A stretch of 64,000 bases of DNA, taken from contig NZ_CP029176.1 of the NCBI RefSeq assembly GCF_003352165.1, forward strand, positions 2,666,001 through 2,730,000. Direction: 5' to 3'. The position numbers were made by a program, and so were the translations under genes. The DNA comes from Acidibrevibacterium fodinaquatile. Its GTDB lineage: Bacteria > Pseudomonadota > Alphaproteobacteria > Acetobacterales > Acetobacteraceae. The notes under the pieces were generated by a model, which made no database searches, was not told where the DNA came from, and saw nothing but the letters and a program-made list of their open reading frames with translations. Of this stretch, positions 15,709 to 24,284 are shown piece after piece (the first letter of the stretch is position 1; each line of letters begins with the position of its first letter).

Positions 15709-16437
15709 ATGATGACAGCGCGGCAAGCAGCCTTCCGGGAAGCCTATCGGGCGAAAATCGCCCCGCTTTATAGTGGGGCGGTGCATGTGGCGCTGATTTA
15801 TCTCATTGGCGGCGCCGTCATCTGGCTCGCCGCGCGCCACATCGCTCACCCGAGCCTTGCGGAATGGCTGGTGGTGCCGCTCGCTTTTCTGGGCTGCAAT
15901 ATTTTCGAATGGTTTTTGCACAAGGAAGTGATGCACAAGCCGCGGCGGCTTTTCATCGGCATTTATCGCCGCCACACCCTCGCGCATCACCAATTCTTCA
16001 CCGATGGCGCGCCGCATTACGACAGTTGGCGGGACTTCCGCATCGTTTTTTTCCCGCCATACGCGCTGATCATCTTCGTTGCGATGTCGGCCGTGGGGGC
16101 GGCGGTGTTGAACGGGCTGTGGTCGGCGAATGCCGCGTGGCTGCTGATGGCGACCACCACCGGCGTCTATCTCAATTACGAATTCTTCCATCTCTGCTGT
16201 CATGTGAAGGATGACCGGCTGATCCGCCATATCCCCTTCGTCAACACCATCCGCCGCCACCACATCGCCCATCACGACATGGCGATCATGATGCAGCGCA
16301 ACATGAACCTCACCTACCCGATCGCCGATTGGCTGTTCGGCACCTCCGATCTCGATCGCGGTCTCTTGGGTCATCTTTTCAACGGCTACGACCAGCGCCG
16401 TCGCCGCCGCGACCTCACCGCCGCGGCTGGGGAGTGA
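15709..16437 (+). CDS. Sterol desaturase/fatty acid hydroxylase family protein
   Basis: A 242-residue integral membrane di-iron enzyme of the fatty acid hydroxylase superfamily. The histidine boxes are complete: HKEVMH, HTLAHH, FFHLCCH and RRHHIAHH, spaced among four or so hydrophobic helices. Members hydroxylate or desaturate lipids such as fatty acids, sterols, hopanoids or carotenoids. The substrate here is unknown. A GGAGG site 9 bases upstream supports ATG 15709 (15712 is an in-frame alternative). A 12-bp palindrome (CTGATATATCAG, 15673-15684) lies just upstream and may be an operator. The next small membrane gene begins 3 bases after the stop. Confidence 0.87.
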   Translation: MMTARQAAFREAYRAKIAPLYSGAVHVALIYLIGGAVIWLAARHIAHPSLAEWLVVPLAFLGCNIFEWFLHKEVMHKPRRLFIGIYRRHTLAHHQFFTDGAPHYDSWRDFRIVFFPPYALIIFVAMSAVGAAVLNGLWSANAAWLLMATTTGVYLNYEFFHLCCHVKDDRLIRHIPFVNTIRRHHIAHHDMAIMMQRNMNLTYPIADWLFGTSDLDRGLLGHLFNGYDQRRRRRDLTAAAGE

Positions 16438-16439
16438 GC

Positions 16440-16655
16440 ATGGCGCGGCCCGATCAGCCGCCGGCAACCGCGGCGCCACCGGAGCGGAGCCCGGCTTCGC
16501 TGGTCGGCGGCATTCTCATCGCGCCGGCCAGCTTCGTGCTCGCGCTGTTGGTTCTGCGCGAGGCACTCGGCGCCATGCCGGGATGGGGCGTAACCGGCAT
16601 CGCCCTCGGGCTCGCCGTCGCCCTCGGGATCTGGGTGAGACTCGCGGATTTGTGA
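16440..16655 (+). CDS. Small membrane protein, unknown
   Basis: A 71-residue protein starting 3 bases after the hydroxylase stop, so very likely in the same operon. It has a short Pro/Ala-rich N-terminus and two hydrophobic segments (LIAPASFVLALLVLREALG and GVTGIALGLAVALGIWVRL). No family is recognised. It may be an accessory subunit of the hydroxylase, but only position supports this. Confidence 0.65.
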   Translation: MARPDQPPATAAPPERSPASLVGGILIAPASFVLALLVLREALGAMPGWGVTGIALGLAVALGIWVRLADL

Positions 16656-16778
16656 GTTTCTCTCCGTTCGGTCTTTTTGGGGCGGCCGTCGCGCCGATCA
16701 AAGAAAACTAGCCCGTAGGGACGGGTTTGACCGGGGCGAGGCTGCCAGCAAAACCGAGATTGGCGGCGAGAAGCGGGG

Positions 16779-18611
16779 TCACCCGATCCCGCTGGTTGCG
16801 GCGAGGGCCTGGTCGAGGTCGGCGATCAGGTCGTCGGCCGATTCGAGGCCGATCGAGAGGCGGATCACGTCATCGCCGGCGCCGGCGCTTCGGCGCTGTT
16901 CCTCGCTCAACTGGCGGTGCGTCGTGGACGCCGGATGGAGGATCAGGCTTCTGGTATCGCCGATATTGGCGAGGTGGGAGAATAGCCGCACGCTCTCCAC
17001 CACCCGGATGCCAGCGGCGAAGCCGCCCTTGACGCCAAAGGTGAACACCGCGCCGGCCCCGCGCGGGAGGTATTTCTTGGCCAAAGCATGGTGCGGGCTC
17101 GCCGGCAGGCCGGCGTAGGATACCCAGGCGACGCGCGGGTGGGTGTCCAGAAACTCCGCCACTTTCTGCGCGTTGGCGACATGGCGCTCCATACGGACAT
17201 GCAGGGTTTCGGTGCCGGTGATGGTAAGGAAGGCATGCATCGGCGCCTGGGTCGGCCCGAAATCGCGCAGCGCCACCGCCCGGGCCTTGGTGGTGAAGGC
17301 GAAATCGCCGAAATTTTCGTAGAATTTCAGCCCGTGATAGGCGGGCTCGGGCTCGGTGAGCGAGGGGAAGCGGCCATTTTGCGCCCAATCGAACTTGCCC
17401 GATTCGACCAGGATGCCCCCCAAAGCCTGACCGTGGCCGGCGAGGAATTTGGTGGTGGAGTGGCAGACGATATCGGCGCCCCACTCGATCGGGCGGCAGA
17501 GATAGGGCGTTGCCATGGTGTTATCGACGATGAAGGGGATGCCGGCATCATGCGCGACCGCCGCGATCGCCTCAAGGTCGACGACGATGCCGCCGGGATT
17601 GGCGAGGCTTTCGACGAAGATCGCTTTGCAGCGCGGGGTGAGGGCGCGGCGGAAATTCTCGGGGTCGGCGGGGTCGACGAAATGGCAGGTCCAGCCGAGT
17701 TTTTTGAACGAAAGCCCGAACTGGGTCAGCGTGCCGCCGTAAAGATTGCGTGAGGCGAGGAATTCATCGCCGGGTTCGAGCAGGGTGAAGAAGGTGAGAA
17801 ACTGCGCCGCATGGCCGGAGGCGGCGGCGAGCGCCGCGCGGCCGCCTTCGAGGCTGGCGATGCGCTCCTCCAAGACCGAGACCGTCGGATTGGTCAGGCG
17901 TGAGTAGAGATAGCCGAAATTATGGAGGTTAAACAACGACGCGGCGTGATCGACATCGTCGAACACATAGGCCGCGGTTTGATAGATCGGGGTCGAACGG
18001 GCGCCGGTGGTGGGGTCGGGCGCGGCGCCGGCGTGAATCGCGCGGGTCTCGAAGCCATAGCTCGGATTGCGCTCGGGCAACGACGCCGCCTTTGCCCCGC
18101 CGGCGCCGTTCGCCGCGCCCCGCGGCGCGCTCGCCGCGCGGTTGCGAATGAGTCCGGAATTGACGCCGCTCCAGGAAAGCTCGCCACCCAAGCGGCCGAA
18201 CTCGATTTTCGGGCAACGGTTCATGATCACCGTGAGCCCCGCCGCCTCGGCGCGCGCCGCCGCCTCGTCATGACGGACACCAAGCTGCATCCAGACGACG
18301 CCGGCGCCGATCGCGATCGCGTCCTCGACGATCGGCGGCACGTCATGCGAGGCGCGGAAAATATCCACCATGTCGATGCGTTCGGGGATGTCGCGGAGGC
18401 TCGCGTAAACACGCTCGCCGAGCAGTTCCGAGCCGGCAAGGCCGGGATTGACCGGGATCACCCGATAGCCTTTGCTCTGGAGATATTTCATCACGAAATA
18501 GCTCGGCCGATTCCAGTTGGCGGATGCGCCGACCAGGGCGATCGTGCGGGTTTGCGCGAGAATGCGGCGGAGCGTCTCGTCGGGATAGGGGATGGGCGCA
18601 AGCAGGGGCAT
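16779..18611 (-). CDS. Fusion of a CoA-binding domain to O-acetylhomoserine sulfhydrylase
   Basis: A 610-residue protein with two parts. Residues 1 to about 150 are a CoA-binding (Rossmann-type, YccU-like) domain: [20 protein letters not shown], then [16 protein letters not shown] and [12 protein letters not shown]. After an Ala/Gly-rich linker (about 155-185), residues 188-610 are a complete PLP-dependent O-acetylhomoserine aminocarboxypropyltransferase (MetY type). Its marks are [25 protein letters not shown], and [10 protein letters not shown] with the PLP lysine near residue 395. The enzyme makes homocysteine (or methionine with methanethiol) from O-acetylhomoserine and sulfide. The frame is continuous and the start has a GAGGAGAA site, so the fusion is real unless misassembled. 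The CoA-binding part may sense or bind CoA; this is inferred. Confidence 0.9.
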   Translation of the reverse strand: MPLLAPIPYPDETLRRILAQTRTIALVGASANWNRPSYFVMKYLQSKGYRVIPVNPGLAGSELLGERVYASLRDIPERIDMVDIFRASHDVPPIVEDAIAIGAGVVWMQLGVRHDEAAARAEAAGLTVIMNRCPKIEFGRLGGELSWSGVNSGLIRNRAASAPRGAANGAGGAKAASLPERNPSYGFETRAIHAGAAPDPTTGARSTPIYQTAAYVFDDVDHAASLFNLHNFGYLYSRLTNPTVSVLEERIASLEGGRAALAAASGHAAQFLTFFTLLEPGDEFLASRNLYGGTLTQFGLSFKKLGWTCHFVDPADPENFRRALTPRCKAIFVESLANPGGIVVDLEAIAAVAHDAGIPFIVDNTMATPYLCRPIEWGADIVCHSTTKFLAGHGQALGGILVESGKFDWAQNGRFPSLTEPEPAYHGLKFYENFGDFAFTTKARAVALRDFGPTQAPMHAFLTITGTETLHVRMERHVANAQKVAEFLDTHPRVAWVSYAGLPASPHHALAKKYLPRGAGAVFTFGVKGGFAAGIRVVESVRLFSHLANIGDTRSLILHPASTTHRQLSEEQRRSAGAGDDVIRLSIGLESADDLIADLDQALAATSGIG

Positions 18612-18757
18612 CGGGTCTTCTCCTCGCCTCCTCTCTACCGCCGGCGGCGGGATCGGGCCAGCCCCGACGGCGTCATCGCGAGCGGTTATCGAAGCGTGAT
18701 GAACCGGTCTGCGATTGCCCCTTTATTTCGCCGGGCGATGCGGCGCAAAATGCCCTC

Positions 18758-19432
18758 ATGTCCGTGCGGAATTTTCGCATAACCCCCGATCTGATGCTGC
18801 GCGCTTATCAGGCCGGGCTGTTTCCCATGGCCGAGAGCCGCCAGGGTACGCATCTTTACTGGCTGGACCCTGAGCTGCGCGGCATCCTGCCGCTCGAGCG
18901 CTTTCATCTGCCGCGCCGGCTCCGCCGCACCGTGCTTTCCGGCCGTTACACGGTCACCGCCGATCGCGACTTCGCGGCCGTGATCGCCGGCTGCGCCGCG
19001 CCCTTGCCGGCGCGCGGCGACACCTGGATCAATGCCGAAATCGAACGCTTGTTCAATGCCCTCCATCGCCGGGGTTACGCCCATTCCCTGGAATGCTGGC
19101 AGGACGGGCGGCTGGTCGGCGGGCTCTATGGCGTCAGTCTCGGGGCGGCTTTTTTTGGCGAAAGCATGTTCAGCCTGGCGCGCGATGCCTCGAAAGTCGC
19201 GCTGGTGCATCTCGTCGCACGGCTGCGGCGCGGCGGCTTCCGGCTGCTCGATACCCAGTTCGTGACCCAGCACCTCGCCGGGTTCGGCGCGCTCGAATTG
19301 CCGCGTGACGTTTACAAGACCCGCCTCGCTGAGGCAGTTTCGCACACGGCCCAGTGGCTCGACGATCTTGCCCCGGCGGTGCTGCGGGCGGAGATCGACG
19401 CCCTCACGGCGGATTGCGATGCATCCATCTGA
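18758..19432 (+). CDS. aat: Leucyl/phenylalanyl-tRNA--protein transferase
   Basis: A 224-residue enzyme that adds Leu or Phe from aminoacyl-tRNA to N-terminal Arg/Lys of proteins, marking them for ClpS/ClpAP. Family motifs are present: [48 protein letters not shown] and the [13 protein letters not shown] active-site region. Length fits the family (about 215-235). ATG 18758 gives the usual short N-terminus; an in-frame extension to 18524 overlaps the divergent gene's promoter and is rejected. The region 18612-18757 carries the divergent promoters. Confidence 0.95.
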   Translation: MSVRNFRITPDLMLRAYQAGLFPMAESRQGTHLYWLDPELRGILPLERFHLPRRLRRTVLSGRYTVTADRDFAAVIAGCAAPLPARGDTWINAEIERLFNALHRRGYAHSLECWQDGRLVGGLYGVSLGAAFFGESMFSLARDASKVALVHLVARLRRGGFRLLDTQFVTQHLAGFGALELPRDVYKTRLAEAVSHTAQWLDDLAPAVLRAEIDALTADCDASI

Positions 19433-19488
19433 GGGCAATGGGCGTTGAGAGTTCATGCGGGCCGCGGCCCGAGACAAGGATGAGGATC

Positions 19489-20139
19489 ATGGCGATTTGT
19501 CTGCGGTTGATGGGGTTCGCGTTCGGTGGTGCGTTGGGATTGGCTTCTGCCCTCGCTCCGGCGATGGCGGCGGATGACCATCCCCCCTACATGCCGACCA
19601 AGGATGTCGCGGTCACCTATGCGCTGACGCGAGCGGCGCCGGGTGGGCCGACCGAGGCGCATATGTATTACCAGGCCGCGACCAATCGCATGCGCCTCGA
19701 TGCCCCCGGCCAGCGCGGCTATGTCATCATCGACCGTGGCAAGAGCCGCATGACGCTGGTGATGACCGATCAACATCTGTTCATGGAGACGCCGCTCAAT
19801 GTCGACATGGCGAGCGGGTTTCTGCTCAATGACCAGATGAAATTCCAGCGCCTCGGCCCCGATAAGGTGGCCGGCGCCAACTGCACCCGCTGGCAGGTGC
19901 AATCGAGCCGCGCCAATGGCACTGTCTGCGTCACCGATGACGGCGTGCTGCTCAAGGGCCATGGCCAGGACAAGGAGGGGGGAGCCGGCGCGCTGCAAGC
20001 GACGTCCATCTCCTATCAGCCGCAACCGGCTGATCTCTTCGTGCCACCGCCCGGCTATACCAAGGTGCCGATGCCACAAGGCGCGATGCCGGGGGCGGGC
20101 AATGGCGGTGAGGGTGGCGCTGCGCCGCAAGCGAAATGA
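19489..20139 (+). CDS. Secreted protein, paralogue of the next gene (DUF4412-like)
   Basis: A 216-residue protein. ATG 19489 is chosen because AAGGA lies 8 bases upstream (ATG 19480 is possible). The signal peptide is LRLMGFAFGGALGLASALAP with cleavage near AMA-ADDH. The mature part begins with PTKDVAVTYAL and includes RLDAPGQRGYVIIDRGKSRM, CTRWQVQ and CVTDDGVLL, a beta-rich layout like DUF4412/outer-membrane-lipoprotein-type folds. The next gene repeats the same plan (TPSRDVDITYRV, GKGYILG, CLTEDGVLL), so the two are tandem paralogues, coupled by an ATGA overlap. The role is unknown; it is likely periplasmic. Confidence 0.75.
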   Translation: MAICLRLMGFAFGGALGLASALAPAMAADDHPPYMPTKDVAVTYALTRAAPGGPTEAHMYYQAATNRMRLDAPGQRGYVIIDRGKSRMTLVMTDQHLFMETPLNVDMASGFLLNDQMKFQRLGPDKVAGANCTRWQVQSSRANGTVCVTDDGVLLKGHGQDKEGGAGALQATSISYQPQPADLFVPPPGYTKVPMPQGAMPGAGNGGEGGAAPQAK

Positions 20140-20753
20140 CCCGCGGGCCGGTTTGCTGGCCTCTGGTCGGGGTCGCGTTGCTCGCCGCGGCTGGCGCGAG
20201 CCCCGCCGCCCGGGCCGACGAAGCCCCGCGCCTGACGCCGAGCCGCGATGTCGACATCACCTATCGCGTTCTCAACGGCGATAAGCCGATGGTGGAGCGG
20301 GTGCGGTGGCTGGCGGCGGAGGATATCGAACGCATCGACCCGCACGGCAAGGGCTATATCCTCGGGCGAAGCGCCTACATGCTCATCGATCATCGCGGTA
20401 AAACCGCCGACATCATCGATCCCAAGACCCGATCCGTGACGGTGACGGTCAACCCGGTGGCTGGCGAGCTGGCCGAGATCGAAAACGCGAAACTGACCCC
20501 GCTCGGGGATGCGACAATCGCGAAGCTTCCCTGCAAGATTTGGCGGGCGGAGATCGCGGTCAAGGTCGAGCGGGAAATCTGCCTGACCGAGGATGGCGTG
20601 CTGCTGCAGGTCCGCGATGGCGAGAAAACCCTGCTCGAGGCGCAATCCGTCACGTATCATCATCTCAGTTCGAAACTTTTTAATGTCCCGCCCAATTACA
20701 AAGCCAGCGCGAATACGCAGGCGTTGCCCGGCACCGCCTATGGCGGCCCCTGA
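20136..20753 (+). CDS. Secreted protein, paralogue of the preceding gene
   Basis: A 205-residue exported protein with signal peptide CWPLVGVALLAAAGASPAARA. It shares the architecture of its upstream neighbour: an opening TPSRDVDITYRV strand, a central Gly/Asp turn segment, a conserved Cys pair (LPCKIWRAE and REICLTEDGVLL) and a C-terminal PPNYK. The start overlaps the previous stop (ATGA), and the next gene begins 4 bases after its own stop, so the three are one operon. The two conserved cysteines in both paralogues suggest a disulfide. No function is assigned. Confidence 0.75.
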   Translation: MTRGPVCWPLVGVALLAAAGASPAARADEAPRLTPSRDVDITYRVLNGDKPMVERVRWLAAEDIERIDPHGKGYILGRSAYMLIDHRGKTADIIDPKTRSVTVTVNPVAGELAEIENAKLTPLGDATIAKLPCKIWRAEIAVKVEREICLTEDGVLLQVRDGEKTLLEAQSVTYHHLSSKLFNVPPNYKASANTQALPGTAYGGP

Positions 20754-20756
20754 GCG

Positions 20757-21641
20757 ATGAGCGGCGCCCGCCCCCGCGCAACCCCGCCGCTTTGGCGCCG
20801 GATGCCGTGGTTTGACCGCGGCGGGCGGTTCTCGGCGCTGAAAACGCTTTGCCTGCTGATCCTTCTCGCGCCGGGACTGTGGCTCGCCTGGGAGAGTTTT
20901 GCCGGAGTGCTCGGGGCGCGGCCGTTGACCGCGCTCATTCACGAGAGCGGCCGCTGGGCGGTGCGCTTCCTGCTTGCGAGCCTCGCCGTGACCCCCGCCC
21001 GGGTCGTGCTCAACTGGCCGCGGGCGACCCTGCTGCGGCGCATGATCGGGGTCGCCGCCGCGGCCTACACGCTCGCTCACCTGGTGCTCTACAGCGCCGA
21101 CCAGAATTTCCGCTGGTTCGCGATCGGCGCCGAGATCGTCGCGCGGTTCTATCTCGCGGTCGGGTTTCTCTCGCTGCTTGGCCTTTCCGCCCTGGCGGCG
21201 ACGTCGACAGACGCCATGCTCGCGCGGCTCGGGCGGAACTGGAAGCGCCTCCATCGCGGCGTCCATGTCTTTACCGCGTTCGCTTTGCTGCATTTTCTCC
21301 TGTCACTCAAAGCCAATATCACCGAGCCGGTGCTGATGGCCGGGTTTTTCGTCTGGCTCGAGGCCTGGCGGCTGCTCGCCGCGCGCCACCAGGGGCAGGT
21401 GGCGGCCTTGCTCGCGCTCACCCTGCTCGCCGCACTAGCCACCGCCGCGATTGAGGCGGGGTGGTATGGGTTTGCGACCCACCTCGATTGGCATCGCGTG
21501 CTGGCCGCGAACTGGATGCCGCGTTACGGCCTGCGCCCTGCCGTGGTGGTGGCGCTCGTCGGGTTGGGCGTGATCATTGCCTCGCGTCTGCGCCGCCTGG
21601 GCGGCGATGGCCGCCGGCCGCGGCGCTTCGCCCCGGCCTGA
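20757..21641 (+). CDS. msrQ: MsrQ-like haem-binding membrane protein (ferric reductase-like)
   Basis: A 294-residue integral membrane protein with about six helices and the ferric-reductase-like core. Haem-ligand histidines are expected in AAAYTLAHLVLYSADQNF, RNWKRLHRGVHVFTAFALLH and ALLHFLLSLKAN. MsrQ (YedZ) passes quinone-derived electrons to the periplasmic methionine sulfoxide reductase MsrP. No msrP is adjacent; instead it follows two secreted paralogues in the same operon, so its partner may be different here. The C-terminus extends somewhat beyond usual MsrQ length (about 200-220 residues) with extra hydrophobic segments. Family assignment is good, symbol less certain. Confidence 0.75.
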   Translation: MSGARPRATPPLWRRMPWFDRGGRFSALKTLCLLILLAPGLWLAWESFAGVLGARPLTALIHESGRWAVRFLLASLAVTPARVVLNWPRATLLRRMIGVAAAAYTLAHLVLYSADQNFRWFAIGAEIVARFYLAVGFLSLLGLSALAATSTDAMLARLGRNWKRLHRGVHVFTAFALLHFLLSLKANITEPVLMAGFFVWLEAWRLLAARHQGQVAALLALTLLAALATAAIEAGWYGFATHLDWHRVLAANWMPRYGLRPAVVVALVGLGVIIASRLRRLGGDGRRPRRFAPA

Positions 21642-21690
21642 ACACGTGCCCGCTTGACCAGCCCCCACCGGGTGGGGTTCCTTCGGTGCC

Positions 21691-22503
21691 ATGAAACACT
21701 GGGACATTGAGGCGGTGGCGTGGCATGATTTCGAACCCGCGAAGGTCGATCGCAGCCTCGTCCCCTTGGTCAAGGCGGCGGCGATGGTCGAGCGCAACGG
21801 CGAGGATTACGCCCGCTATCTCGACAACGTCTTCCCCGACGACCCTGATTTTCGAGAAGCCGCCCATCATTGGGCGGCGGAGGAAGTGCAGCATGGCGAG
21901 GCGCTCGGGCGCTGGGCGATGCTCGCCGATCCGGGTTGGGATTTCGCCGCGGCCTTCGCCCGCTATCGCGCCGGCTATCAGATCCCGCTCGACGCCGCGG
22001 CCTCGGTGCGCGGCTCGCGCACCGGCGAGCTGATCGCCCGCTGCATGGTCGAGACCGGCACCTCGAGCTATTACACGGCGCTGGCCGATGCCAGCGCGGA
22101 GCCGGTCCTGACCGCCATCTGCCGGTTGATCGCTGCTGACGAATATCGCCATTTCAAGCTGTTTTACGACCATATGCGGCGCTATCTGGCGCGCGAACGC
22201 ATCACTCTGCCCCGCCGGCTGGCGATCGCGCTCGGGCGCATCGGCGAAAGCGAGGATGACGAACTCGCCTTCGCCTATCATTGTGGCAACGCGCCGGCGG
22301 GCGCGCGTTATGATCATCGACGCTGCACCGCGCTCTATATGGGGCGGGCGATGACATTCTACCGCTTTCGCCATGTCGAGCGTGGGGTCGGCATGATTCT
22401 CAAAACCGTCGGCTTGCCGCCGCGCGGCCGCCTCTCCGGCCTTGCCGCGCGCGGCGCCTGGTGGCTAATCCAGCGGCGACAGCGGCGATTCGCAACGATA
22501 TAA
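21691..22503 (+). CDS. Ferritin-like di-iron protein
   Basis: A 270-residue mainly helical protein. Metal-ligand motifs of a four-helix di-iron bundle are visible: VERNGEDYARYLDNV (Glu), AAEEVQHGEALG (ExxH), MVETGTSSYYTALAD (Glu) and IAADEYRHFKLFYDHM (ExxH). These match the ferritin-like/acyl-ACP-desaturase-like superfamily. The N-terminal part MKHWDIEAVAWHDFEPAKVD is typical of a group annotated only as 'ferritin-like domain-containing'. It may be an oxidase or iron-handling protein. Its position is 49 bp after the MsrQ-like gene, so co-expression is possible. Confidence 0.8.
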   Translation: MKHWDIEAVAWHDFEPAKVDRSLVPLVKAAAMVERNGEDYARYLDNVFPDDPDFREAAHHWAAEEVQHGEALGRWAMLADPGWDFAAAFARYRAGYQIPLDAAASVRGSRTGELIARCMVETGTSSYYTALADASAEPVLTAICRLIAADEYRHFKLFYDHMRRYLARERITLPRRLAIALGRIGESEDDELAFAYHCGNAPAGARYDHRRCTALYMGRAMTFYRFRHVERGVGMILKTVGLPPRGRLSGLAARGAWWLIQRRQRRFATI

Positions 22504-22536
22504 GGGCTGGTCGGCTTGGGGACGGGGGGATGTGAC

Positions 22537-22770
22537 ATGAAATCGCCGGACGCGCGGACGAAGGCCGGGAGGACGCGGCTCCGCTGGCTGCTGCTCGCCC
22601 CATTCGTCGCCATGCTCGATGTCGGATCCTATAATCGGATGACGCCGACGCTGGCCGGGATTCCCTTTTTTTACTGGTATCAGTTGCTCTGGATCCTGAT
22701 CGCCGCGGCGATCATTTTTTTGGTCCATCAGCGCGAGCGCTCGCGCGACGAAAGCGAGGGCGCGCCATGA
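22537..22770 (+). CDS. DUF3311 family small membrane protein
   Basis: A 77-residue protein with two hydrophobic helices (RWLLLAPFVAMLDVG and YWYQLLWILIAAAIIFLVHQ). It ends in a charged tail and overlaps the symporter start by 4 bases (ATGA). DUF3311 proteins regularly precede sodium:solute symporters of the MctP type and are thought to be accessory subunits. ATG 22537 (MKSPDARTK) is chosen; an in-frame ATG at 22516 adds 7 residues. Confidence 0.8.
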   Translation: MKSPDARTKAGRTRLRWLLLAPFVAMLDVGSYNRMTPTLAGIPFFYWYQLLWILIAAAIIFLVHQRERSRDESEGAP

Positions 22771-24284
22771 ACCTCGTCGCGACTCTGATTTTCGCGCTGA
22801 TTTTCGCTTTCGTGACCGTGCTCGGCTTTTTCGCCGCGCGCTGGCGGGCCGGCGATCTCACGCAACTGCATGAATGGGGGCTCGGCGGGCGGCGTTTCGG
22901 TACTTTTGTCACCTGGTTCCTGCTCGGCGGCGACCTCTATACCGCCTATACCTTCATCGCGGTGCCGGCGCTGATCTTCGGCGGCGGCGCGATCGGGTTT
23001 TTCGCCGTTCCCTACACGATTCTGGTCTATCCTATTCTCTATCTCGTGTTCCCACGGCTCTGGACCGAAGCGCGCCGGGCCGGGCATGTGACGGCGGCCG
23101 ATTTCGTCGCCGCGCGGTTCGCCAATCGCTGGCTCGGGCTTGCGATTTCGCTCACCGGGCTGCTCGCGACGATGCCCTATATCGCGCTCCAGCTCGTCGG
23201 CATGGCCGTCGTGATCGGCGCGCTCGGCTTTCAGGCGAGCGGGATCGCCGGTGACATCCCGCTGATCGTCGCTTTCATCATCCTCGCAGCATTCACCTAT
23301 ACCAGCGGTTTGCGCGCTCCGGCGATGATTGCGGTCGTCAAGGATGTGCTGATCTATGTCACCGTGTTCGCCGCCATCATCGCCGTGCCGCTCGCGCTCG
23401 GTGGCATGGGGCATGTCTTTGCCGCCGTCCCGGCGGCAAAGCTGCTGCTCGCAACCCCGCCGGCCGGCAGCCTTGGAAATTACAGCGCTTACGCGACGCT
23501 GGCGCTGGGCTCGGCGATCGCGCTTTTCCTTTACCCGCACTCGGTCACGGCGATTTTGTCGTCTTCCTCGGCGTCCGTCATCCGCCGCAACGCCGCCATT
23601 TTGCCGGCCTATTCCTTCGTGCTCGGCCTGCTTGCGTTGCTCGGCTTCATGGCGATCGCGATGGGGCTCGGGACGCGGCCGGAATTCGCCGCCGGTTTCG
23701 CTCGCTTCGGCACCAATTTCGCGGTGCCGGCACTGTTTCTTGCGGTGTTTCCATCCTGGTTCGTCGGCGTCGCGTTCGCCGCCATCGCCATCGGCGCGCT
23801 GGTGCCGGCGGCGATCATGTCGATCGCGGCAGCCAATATTTTCACCCGCAATATCTGGCGCGCCTTTCTTCACCCCGCCTGCACCGACGCCGAGGAGGCC
23901 GGGATCGCCAAACTGGTTTCGCTCGCGGTCAAGGTGGGGGCGCTGTTTTTCATCATTTTTCTGCCCCAGCAATACGCTATTCAGTTGCAGTTGCTGGGTG
24001 GCGTCTGGATCATCCAGACGGCCCCCGCGGTGATGCTCGGTCTGTTCTGGCGTTGGCTCAATGGCTGGGCGCTGCTGATCGGCTGGGCGGCGGGGATCGG
24101 CTGGGGAACGGCGATGGCGGCCTCGCTCAGCTTCAAGGCGGCGGTCTATCCGCTCACCCTGTTTGGCACCCTGGTTCCCGGCTACGCGGCGTTTTACGCC
24201 CTGGCGCTCAACCTCATGGTGTCAGTCGGGCTGTCGCTGCTGCTCCATCTCGCCGGCCGCCGCACCGCCATCGTCCGCGGCTGA
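22767..24284 (+). CDS. Sodium:solute symporter family protein (MctP-like)
   Basis: A 505-residue inner-membrane transporter with about 13 hydrophobic segments. SSS-family marks include GGRRFGTFVTWFLLGGDLYT, the helix-2/3 region PRLWTEARRAGHVTAADFVA and MSIAAANIFTRNIWRAF. It resembles MctP monocarboxylate permeases (lactate, pyruvate, acetate) of alphaproteobacteria, and the preceding DUF3311 gene fits that subgroup. The exact substrate is inferred. Its last 63 bases overlap the convergent acyltransferase gene. Confidence 0.88.
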   Translation: MNLVATLIFALIFAFVTVLGFFAARWRAGDLTQLHEWGLGGRRFGTFVTWFLLGGDLYTAYTFIAVPALIFGGGAIGFFAVPYTILVYPILYLVFPRLWTEARRAGHVTAADFVAARFANRWLGLAISLTGLLATMPYIALQLVGMAVVIGALGFQASGIAGDIPLIVAFIILAAFTYTSGLRAPAMIAVVKDVLIYVTVFAAIIAVPLALGGMGHVFAAVPAAKLLLATPPAGSLGNYSAYATLALGSAIALFLYPHSVTAILSSSSASVIRRNAAILPAYSFVLGLLALLGFMAIAMGLGTRPEFAAGFARFGTNFAVPALFLAVFPSWFVGVAFAAIAIGALVPAAIMSIAAANIFTRNIWRAFLHPACTDAEEAGIAKLVSLAVKVGALFFIIFLPQQYAIQLQLLGGVWIIQTAPAVMLGLFWRWLNGWALLIGWAAGIGWGTAMAASLSFKAAVYPLTLFGTLVPGYAAFYALALNLMVSVGLSLLLHLAGRRTAIVRG

